Both the position numbers and the translations under genes were made by a program. The notes under the pieces are model-generated. The model made no database searches and had not been told where the DNA came from. It saw nothing but the letters and a program-made list of their open reading frames with translations. This document shows, in pieces, positions 1-5,608 of a stretch of 5,608 nucleotides of DNA. This DNA comes from Tannerella sp. (GTDB taxonomy: Bacteria; Bacteroidota; Bacteroidia; Bacteroidales; Tannerellaceae), in NCBI GenBank assembly GCA_031261145.1, contig JAISJX010000276.1:1-5608 (forward strand). The letters are read 5' to 3'. Numbering within the stretch: position 1 is the first letter of the stretch; every line of letters begins with the position of its first letter.

Positions 1-70
1 AGCGATGTCAAAAATAATTTCATTACTTTCATCCCATTTATATTATTAACTTTCATAATCATTACAATTT
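1..70 (+). other. AT-rich leader upstream of the susC-like gene
   Basis: This stretch before the first gene has 15 G or C bases in 70, far lower than the coding DNA that follows. It has no purine-rich Shine-Dalgarno sequence ahead of the ATG at 71, as is usual in Bacteroidota, where AT-rich leaders support initiation. It probably carries the end of the 5' leader and perhaps the promoter of the operon. TAACTTTC at 47-54 resembles the Bacteroides -7 element (TAnnTTTG) in all but the last base, but I see no convincing TTTG-type -33 partner, so I do not call a promoter. No upstream gene can be recognised in so short a piece. Confidence 0.35.
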
Positions 71-3000
71 ATGAAACACAAAAGAAAGGTCATATTGGCT
101 ATGTTGCTATTTTGCTTTCATCTAACCATGTTACCGAAAAATATCAATTTGGAGGACGTGAACATTACGGTACACAAAAAAGCGCCGGAAGTAGCATCTT
201 CCCAACAAAGCAAGAAAACCATTACCGGCGCCGTAACCGATACCAGAGGTGAAGCGGTTATTGGGGCCAATATCTCCATTAAGGGAACATCTACCGGCGT
301 AATCTCTGACGCGGAGGGTAAATTTACTTTACAGGTGGAACCCGCCAACATCCTCGTTATCTCCTACATCGGATATAATACGCAAGAGATTGCGGTGGGC
401 AACAAAACGAACTACCAGGTAACTCTTTCGGAAAGTGCGCTTAGCCTGAATGAAGTGGTAGTTATTGGTTACGGCACCCAGAAGAAAGGAGAAGTAGCCA
501 GCGCCATCACCAGTGTGAAGGCGGAGAACTTTATCAAAATGCCTTCTCCCGATGCTGCACAGATGATTCGCGGACAGGTAGCCGGTCTGGCTATCATCTC
601 TCCCGACGCTAATCCTACTTCTACGTCTCAAATCAGCCTCCGTGGTATCACCACCTTGAAGTCAAGCGCAAGTCCACTGGTCTTGATTGATGGAATACCC
701 GGCGATTTAATTACCGTGTCTCCCGATGATATTGAGCAAATAGATGTATTGAAAGATGGTTCGGCAGCCGCTATTTATGGAACGCGCGGTACGAATGGCG
801 TAATCATTATCACCACCAAAAACGCGAAAGGCGAGATGCCGACAACCGTAGATGTGAATGCCTACCTTTCCACGCAACAAATCACGCGCAAACTTCCGTT
901 TATGACGATCGACCAATACCTCGACAAGGTAAAGCAGGAAAAACCCGGCGCTCAGGATAACGGAGGCCGTGTTGACTGGTTGGACGAAGTGTTGCAAACT
1001 CCCTTAACGCAAGTCTATAATATCAGCCTGCGGGGAGGGAGCCGGACGACAAATTATACGGCCAGTTTCGAATACCGCGGCTTAAACGGACTTGTCAAGC
1101 GTTCAAACAACCAAATGATATACCCGCGCATAGAAGTAACCCACCGGATGTTTGAAAATAAACTGAGGATAAATGCCAGCTTGAGCGGCTATCAACAAAC
1201 GTACTTTTCCGGTTCGGACGGAGGAAGCTATAACAGCGCCGTATATAGGAATGCATTGACTTTCAATCCTACTGACCCTGTTAAGGATGCCAATGGGGTA
1301 TGGAGCGAAAGCCCTTCCAAAACCGATTATATGAATCCGCTTGCTCTTTTATATGAAGTGGAAGGACAGAATCGGGCCACGAATTTAAAAATGTATTCTT
1401 CCATCGTGCTTACACCCATCGAAGGATTAGATATAAAGTACTTGATATCAAGCAACACCTATAATCAGGTGAGGGGATATTATGAAACACAACAGCATCT
1501 CTCAACCGTAAAAGACAATAGAAACGGATTTGCTTCGCGTGGTACGACTCGCTCGGTAAATGACTTGAGTGAATTTACGGTTCAATATAACAAAACCCTG
1601 GCGACCGACCATACATTTACCGTCTTAGGGGGATATAGCTATATGAATACGAATTACCAGAATTATTGGATGCAAAACTGGGACTTCCCTTCAAACGACT
1701 ATACCTATAATTCCATGCAATCCGGACAGGCCTTACGCGATGGACGCGCTAACGAAAATTCGGAGCAGCGCGAAAACAAACTGGTCGGTTATTTCGGACG
1801 CTTGAATTACAGTTTCAAAGGGAAATATATAGTAGCCGCCAGCGTTCGTTACGAAGGTTCGTCCAAGTTCGGAGCCGACCATAAGTGGGGTACTTTCCCG
1901 GCCGCATCCATTGCCTGGAATGTCAAGGGCGAAGGCTTCCTGTCCGACGTACAGGCATTAAGTTCCTTGAAACTCAGGGCCGGATACGGCGTAACGGGTA
2001 CTGAACCTTCTGACCCTTATATGTCGCTCAACACCCTCAGCTTTGGAGACTATGCATATATAAATGGAGCCTGGATCAAATCTATCCGTCCAAACTCCAA
2101 TCCCAACCCTGATTTACGCTGGGAGAAAAAAGAAGAAACCAATATCGGGTTAGACTTTGGATTCTTTGACGAACGCCTCACGGGCGGCATTGACTTCTAT
2201 ATCCGCAATACCAAAGATTTGTTGTGGGATTATACCGTACCTTCGCCTCCGTATTTATTCTCCAGTATGGTTGCCAATGCCGGTTCAATGAGAAACACCG
2301 GGATGGAAGTTTCTTTGCGGGCGATACCTGTCCAGACCAAGGATTTCCAATGGGTCACGAATGCCAATTATTCTACCAATAAGAATGAACTGCTTTCCTT
2401 ATCCAACGAACAGTTTATTTCCAGCGGTTATTCCGACCAGGGTGGAACGGGCGAACCGATACAACAATCTACCCACCGGATACAGGAAGGACAACCCATT
2501 GGTAATTTCTATGGATTCAAGAGTATTGACATTGACGACAACGGCCATTGGATTATTGAAGGCGAAGACGGGAATCCCAAACCGATATCCCAACAACAGC
2601 CAACAGATAAGAAAATCATTGGTAACGGATTGCCAAAGCATTATCTGAACTGGAACAACTCCATATCCTATAAGCAATTCGATCTGGGTGTCACCATGCG
2701 TGGCGCTTTTGGGTTCCAGATCTTGAATATGCCGGAACTGCAATACGGCGCTCCGGTTATGCTTTCCAGAGGCAACATTATGCAAAAAGCATACGATAAT
2801 GTCTATGGAAAAAGGCCGCTGGCTGATGATCAGGAATTGCAGTATGTGAGCTATTATATTGAAGAGGGAGACTACTGGAAAATTGATAACCTGACTTTAG
2901 GATATACGCTTGACCTGAAGAATAAATGGATTGACCGTTTCCGTATCTACGGCGCCATTTCCAACCTGGCGGTTATTACCGGCTACAGCGGGATTGACCC

Positions 3001-3097
3001 GGAAATAAGCATTAGCGGATTGGCTCCCGGACGGGATGACAAAAACAGGTTTCCGGCCGCCCGTACATTTACCCTTGGCGCATCATTCAAATTTTAA
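71..3097 (+). CDS. SusC/RagA-family TonB-dependent outer-membrane transporter
   Basis: A 22-strand outer-membrane barrel that imports glycan fragments into the periplasm using TonB/ExbBD energy, working with the SusD lipoprotein encoded next. At 1008 aa it has normal family length. In order: a basic, hydrophobic export signal (KHKRK at 2-6, apolar to about 21); a 28-residue linker; a CarboxypepD-regulatory-like domain at about 50-120 starting TITGAVTD; a TonB-box region LNEVVVIGYGTQ at 126-137; and a plug at about 137-250 with LIDGIP (205-210) and IEQIDVLKDGSAAAIYGTRG (221-240). The barrel follows, with YSGIDPEIS near 970-980 and the C-terminal ending TFTLGASFKF, whose last residue is the aromatic of a barrel-insertion signal. 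No STN domain is seen, so direct FecR/anti-sigma signalling through this protein is unlikely. The ATG at 71 is chosen because it gives the signal peptide. The exported substrate is not readable from the sequence. The signal cleavage site is not obvious. Confidence 0.96.
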   Translation: MKHKRKVILAMLLFCFHLTMLPKNINLEDVNITVHKKAPEVASSQQSKKTITGAVTDTRGEAVIGANISIKGTSTGVISDAEGKFTLQVEPANILVISYIGYNTQEIAVGNKTNYQVTLSESALSLNEVVVIGYGTQKKGEVASAITSVKAENFIKMPSPDAAQMIRGQVAGLAIISPDANPTSTSQISLRGITTLKSSASPLVLIDGIPGDLITVSPDDIEQIDVLKDGSAAAIYGTRGTNGVIIITTKNAKGEMPTTVDVNAYLSTQQITRKLPFMTIDQYLDKVKQEKPGAQDNGGRVDWLDEVLQTPLTQVYNISLRGGSRTTNYTASFEYRGLNGLVKRSNNQMIYPRIEVTHRMFENKLRINASLSGYQQTYFSGSDGGSYNSAVYRNALTFNPTDPVKDANGVWSESPSKTDYMNPLALLYEVEGQNRATNLKMYSSIVLTPIEGLDIKYLISSNTYNQVRGYYETQQHLSTVKDNRNGFASRGTTRSVNDLSEFTVQYNKTLATDHTFTVLGGYSYMNTNYQNYWMQNWDFPSNDYTYNSMQSGQALRDGRANENSEQRENKLVGYFGRLNYSFKGKYIVAASVRYEGSSKFGADHKWGTFPAASIAWNVKGEGFLSDVQALSSLKLRAGYGVTGTEPSDPYMSLNTLSFGDYAYINGAWIKSIRPNSNPNPDLRWEKKEETNIGLDFGFFDERLTGGIDFYIRNTKDLLWDYTVPSPPYLFSSMVANAGSMRNTGMEVSLRAIPVQTKDFQWVTNANYSTNKNELLSLSNEQFISSGYSDQGGTGEPIQQSTHRIQEGQPIGNFYGFKSIDIDDNGHWIIEGEDGNPKPISQQQPTDKKIIGNGLPKHYLNWNNSISYKQFDLGVTMRGAFGFQILNMPELQYGAPVMLSRGNIMQKAYDNVYGKRPLADDQELQYVSYYIEEGDYWKIDNLTLGYTLDLKNKWIDRFRIYGAISNLAVITGYSGIDPEISISGLAPGRDDKNRFPAARTFTLGASFKF

Positions 3098-3109
3098 AAT
3101 TGACAGTAC

Positions 3110-4729
3110 ATGAAAACATATAGTAAAATACTTATCACCTTATTACTGACCGGTAGTACGTATGGCTGCAGTAACGACATGAATGAAAAGGTATTCTCGT
3201 CGGTAACGGAACAAAGCTATAAATATACGGTTAAGGATTTTTATCCGGTTATCGGAAGTGTCTATCCTCCCTTACGGAATCTTACCGGTCATGGCGGTTT
3301 TTTTTGCGCGCAGGAAGTAACCGCTGATGCAATCGTGATGCCGCCCAATGCATCCGGTTGGGACGACGGAGGTATTTACCGCCGTATGCATTATCATACC
3401 TGGAACTCCGAACAAGCCCATGTATCCGATATATGGAGCTGGTTTTACAAGGGTATCCTGCTTTGCAATAATGTAATTGACCAAATAGAAAACGACGTCG
3501 TTCCCGCTCCCTCGGCTGCTGAAAAAGAACAGGGACTGGCTGAGGTGAGAGCTGCTCGCGCCTACTATTATTGGATGGTTTGCGATAATTTTGGCGATGC
3601 GCCCCTGGTGTCCACCAAATCAAGCGACCTGCCGGCAAAAAGCGCCCGGCTTGAAATCTATAATTTTATTGTCAGCGAACTGCAGGAAGTAATCTCCAAA
3701 TTAAACGAAACACAAGGGGGCGCCATGTATGGACGAATGAACAAATGGGCAGGGAAAGCTTTATTGGCCAATGTCTATCTGAATGCGGAAGTCTATACCG
3801 GACAGCCGCATTATACAGAGGTTATCGCCCAATGCGACGACATCATCAACAGCGGAAAATGCGCTTTGGAGCCAAATTACAACGCTTCCTTCCGGGCGCA
3901 CGGGGTAGAATCGTCGAAGGAGGTTTTGTTTACGGTACCTTTCGATAAGACGCTGGCCGGTGGACAATCTATCCACATGTATTCATGGCATGGCGAATTG
4001 AAAAAGAAATTCGAGACGGAAGCTACTCCCTGGGGTAGCGGCTCAGCCATGGGCGTCAGCCAGTTTATCGATACGTATGAGGCCGGCGATTCCCGTTTGG
4101 AAGATACCTGGTTAATGGGCAATCAATTAGCTGCTAACGGGGAACAGATAACAGGAACGTACGACCAGAAAGGGGAACCCCTTATCTTTACGAAAGACAT
4201 CCCCAATGCCAGCTATACAAAAGAAGCAGAAGGATACCGGATGTTCAAGTATGAAGTAGAGCCGGGAACTACCGGAGGTTCGACTACGGATATACCTTTG
4301 TTTCGCTATGCACAGGTATTGCTGATGAAAGCGGAATGTTTACTGCGTACGAATCAGCCGGGCGCCGGCGCTTTGGTAACGCAGGTACGTCAGCGGGCCT
4401 TTAAAGACAATCCTTCCAAAGCGGCTGTTACGGATGACCAGTTAAAGGGCAACTCGGCTTATCATTATGGGTATGTGGAAAATTACACCGTCTCAGACCC
4501 TGGAAACCAGGCTCCTGTTTTATACGGACGTATGCTGGATGAATTGGGATGGGAATTTGCCTGGGAATTGACGCGCAGAAGGGATATCATTCGTTTCGGC
4601 GTATTTACAACCAAGAGTTGGCTGTCTCATAAGCCGCAAGGTGAGTATCGTACCGTTTTCCCCATCCCCGAAAGGGTATTGACCTCGAACCCGAATTTGG
4701 TGCAAAATCCAAATTATACTACTAATTAA
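3110..4729 (+). CDS. SusD/RagB-family glycan-binding surface lipoprotein
   Basis: A lipid-anchored protein on the cell surface that caps the SusC barrel and captures the oligosaccharide for import. At 539 aa it is typical for the family. The N-terminus is a type II signal peptide with the lipid-modified cysteine at residue 20 (TYGC). The box is loose at -3 and -2 but acceptable for Bacteroidota, and Asp23 and Glu26 fit an acidic lipoprotein surface-export signal. The helical TPR-like core includes IWSWFYKGILLCNNVIDQIE (109-128), EVRAARAYYYWMVCDNFGDAPLV (145-167, with the classic RAxxYY and FGDxPLV) and RMNKWAGKALLANVYLN (209-225). The C-terminal RagB/SusD part includes FRYAQVLLMKAECLLR (398-413), LDELGWEFAWELTRRRDIIRFG (477-498) and the ending FPIPERVLTSNPNLVQNPNY (517-536). 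It starts 12 bp after the susC stop, so the pair is almost certainly co-transcribed. Ligand-binding residues cannot be assigned by reading. An 8-T run lies at 3298-3305 inside the gene. Confidence 0.96.
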   Translation: MKTYSKILITLLLTGSTYGCSNDMNEKVFSSVTEQSYKYTVKDFYPVIGSVYPPLRNLTGHGGFFCAQEVTADAIVMPPNASGWDDGGIYRRMHYHTWNSEQAHVSDIWSWFYKGILLCNNVIDQIENDVVPAPSAAEKEQGLAEVRAARAYYYWMVCDNFGDAPLVSTKSSDLPAKSARLEIYNFIVSELQEVISKLNETQGGAMYGRMNKWAGKALLANVYLNAEVYTGQPHYTEVIAQCDDIINSGKCALEPNYNASFRAHGVESSKEVLFTVPFDKTLAGGQSIHMYSWHGELKKKFETEATPWGSGSAMGVSQFIDTYEAGDSRLEDTWLMGNQLAANGEQITGTYDQKGEPLIFTKDIPNASYTKEAEGYRMFKYEVEPGTTGGSTTDIPLFRYAQVLLMKAECLLRTNQPGAGALVTQVRQRAFKDNPSKAAVTDDQLKGNSAYHYGYVENYTVSDPGNQAPVLYGRMLDELGWEFAWELTRRRDIIRFGVFTTKSWLSHKPQGEYRTVFPIPERVLTSNPNLVQNPNYTTN

Positions 4730-4741
4730 TACCAGTTATAG

Positions 4742-5608
4742 ATGAAGAAGTATTTAATAGCAGGTATATTTTTCACGGTGGCAACCCTTTCGGGTGCCGC
4801 TGTGAAAAATACAGGCCAATCAGACGCGGTGAATTATACCAACAATCGCTACCCGCTGGTGGAGAAGCCGTATATGGAACTACCTGTCGGTACAATAAAA
4901 CCGACAGGTTGGCTGGGTGAACAGATGAACCTGATGCGTACAGGTATGACCGGCCATTTGGACAGTATATACGCGAAAGTCATGGGGCCGCGCAATGGCT
5001 GGCTGGGTGGCGACGGAGATGTATGGGAGCGGGGACCTTATTGGATTGACGGCCTTCTCCCTCTGGCTTACATTATGAATGATAAAGCCTTGATAGAAAA
5101 AGTACAACCTTGGATAGAATGGTCGCTTGCCTCGCAAAAGCCGGATGGTTACTTTGGTCCGGATACCGACAGAAGCCCGGAGAGAGGTTTGCAACGCGAT
5201 AACGCACACGACTGGTGGCCCAAAATGGTTATGCTGAAAATCATGCAACAGTATTACTCGGCTACGGGAGACAAAAGGGTCATTTCTTTCCTGACCAAGT
5301 ATTTCAAGTACCAGTTAGAGCAGCTTCCGCAAAACCCGTTGGGGAAATGGACGTTTTGGGGAGAACAACGCGGAGGCGACAACCTGATGATTGTTTATTG
5401 GCTCTACAATATAACCGGCGATAAGTTCCTGCTTGAATTGGGTGAACTTATCCATAAACAAACCTTTAACTGGACGGACGTATTCCTCAATGGGCGCCAT
5501 TTATCTACGGAGAACAGCTTGCACTGCGTGAATCTGGGACAGGGATTCAAGGAACCGGTCATCTACTTCCAGCAGAGTAAAGATCCTTCACAAATCGCGG
5601 CTGTTAAG
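4742..5608 (+). CDS. DUF1680/GH127-like six-hairpin glycosidase, 3' end beyond window
   Basis: An exported enzyme, 289 codons of which are visible and uninterrupted to the window edge. Residues 1-20 (MKKYLIAGIFFTVATLSGAA) form a type I signal peptide with no lipobox cysteine, so a periplasmic or secreted location is expected. The mature part opens with YPLVEKPYMELPVGTIKPTGWLGEQM (37-62), then WLGGDGDVWERGPYWIDGLLPLAY (87-110), SLASQKPDGYFGP (128-140), DWWPKMVMLKIMQQYYSATGD (157-177), GGDNLMIVYWLYNITGDKFLLELG (211-234) and HCVNLGQGFKEPVIYF (261-276). Alternating helix-pair segments ending in TGD are typical of (alpha/alpha)6 DUF1680 (beta-L-arabinofuranosidase, GH127-like) proteins. In characterised GH127 enzymes the nucleophile is a zinc-bound cysteine further toward the C-terminus, so catalytic residues are not visible here. 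The ATG lies 12 bp after the susD stop, which implies one operon. Activity on beta-L-arabinofuranosides is the family default but unproven, since specificity varies in this superfamily. Confidence 0.85.
   Translation, partial: MKKYLIAGIFFTVATLSGAAVKNTGQSDAVNYTNNRYPLVEKPYMELPVGTIKPTGWLGEQMNLMRTGMTGHLDSIYAKVMGPRNGWLGGDGDVWERGPYWIDGLLPLAYIMNDKALIEKVQPWIEWSLASQKPDGYFGPDTDRSPERGLQRDNAHDWWPKMVMLKIMQQYYSATGDKRVISFLTKYFKYQLEQLPQNPLGKWTFWGEQRGGDNLMIVYWLYNITGDKFLLELGELIHKQTFNWTDVFLNGRHLSTENSLHCVNLGQGFKEPVIYFQQSKDPSQIAAVK
4882..4909 (+). repeat. Perfect inverted repeat, 10-bp arms with 8-nt loop, inside the glycosidase gene
   Basis: ACCTGTCGGT at 4882-4891 is the exact reverse complement of ACCGACAGGT at 4900-4909, separated by ACAATAAA. 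The transcript could fold into a 10-bp stem with six G-C pairs, about 140 nt after the start codon. The arms encode the PVG and PTG parts of the conserved ELPVGTIKPTGW stretch (residues 46-57), so protein constraint explains part of the match. No T-run follows, so it is not an intrinsic terminator. A role in mRNA stability, processing or translation is possible but not shown. Confidence 0.6.

Noticed and set aside
2..49. Possible tail of an upstream gene ending at a TAA at 47-49
   Set aside because: Only 15 codons are visible, all three forward frames are equally plausible at this length, and the composition is like an intergenic leader.
47..54. TAACTTTC as a possible Bacteroides -7 promoter element
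   Set aside because: It differs from TAnnTTTG at the last base, has no good -33 partner, and would give a leader of only about 10 nt. Such matches are expected by chance in AT-rich DNA.
107..121. Cys15 of the SusC-like signal as a lipobox
   Set aside because: The residues before it (LLF) do not fit a lipobox, as -1 must be small, and SusC proteins are barrel proteins rather than lipoproteins.
2361..2648. 95-codon open frame on the plus strand in another frame of the susC-like gene
   Set aside because: It overlaps barrel-coding sequence completely and shows no domain or signal. It is an out-of-frame shadow.
2399..2785. 128-codon open frame on the minus strand inside the susC-like gene
   Set aside because: It lies wholly within a well-supported gene, its translation shows no recognisable domain, and long antisense frames are common opposite such coding DNA.
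3090..3101. 12-bp AT-only palindrome AATTTTAAAATT spanning the susC stop codon
   Set aside because: It has only A-T pairs, no loop and no GC-rich stem, so it is neither a plausible terminator nor a strong operator. The usual Phe-stop ending of SusC proteins accounts for much of it.
4908..5010. Repeated TGGCTGGGTG in the glycosidase gene
   Set aside because: Both copies encode W-L-G in two separate conserved motifs (GWLGE and GWLGG), so the match is explained by similar amino acids rather than a DNA repeat.
4880..5248. 122-codon open frame on the minus strand opposite the glycosidase gene
   Set aside because: The plus strand here encodes a continuous DUF1680-like protein with conserved motifs, and the minus-strand product has low complexity of origin and no recognisable family.

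Overview
The window looks like chromosomal DNA from a Bacteroidota bacterium, most likely order Bacteroidales. The evidence is a SusC-type TonB-dependent transporter directly followed by a SusD-type surface lipoprotein, starts in AT-rich leaders with no Shine-Dalgarno sequence, and moderate-GC coding DNA after a very AT-rich leader. I cannot name the genus or species.

All genes lie on the + strand and are tightly packed. Bases 1-70 are an AT-rich leader (15 G/C in 70). Bases 71-3097 encode a full-length SusC-like outer-membrane transporter of 1008 aa. Bases 3110-4729 encode a full-length SusD/RagB lipoprotein of 539 aa. From base 4742 to the window edge there is an open, unfinished gene for an exported DUF1680/GH127-like (six-hairpin glycosidase) enzyme, with 289 codons visible. 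Both intergenic gaps are exactly 12 bp and hold no terminator, so the three genes very probably form one operon.

Together this is the front of a polysaccharide utilization locus (PUL). SusD and SusC would form the surface complex that binds an oligosaccharide and imports it into the periplasm with TonB-derived energy. The exported DUF1680-type enzyme would trim it there. Characterised relatives (GH127, GH146) act mainly on beta-L-arabinofuranosides, and one GH127 enzyme acts on aceric acid in rhamnogalacturonan II. A plant cell-wall or arabinose-containing glycan is therefore a reasonable but unproven substrate. The catalytic part of the enzyme and any regulator lie outside the window.

I found no RNA gene, CRISPR array, insertion sequence, attachment site or origin. 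The only non-coding-style structure that stands out is a perfect 10-bp inverted repeat with an 8-nt loop early in the glycosidase gene. I see no sign of a wholly new system.
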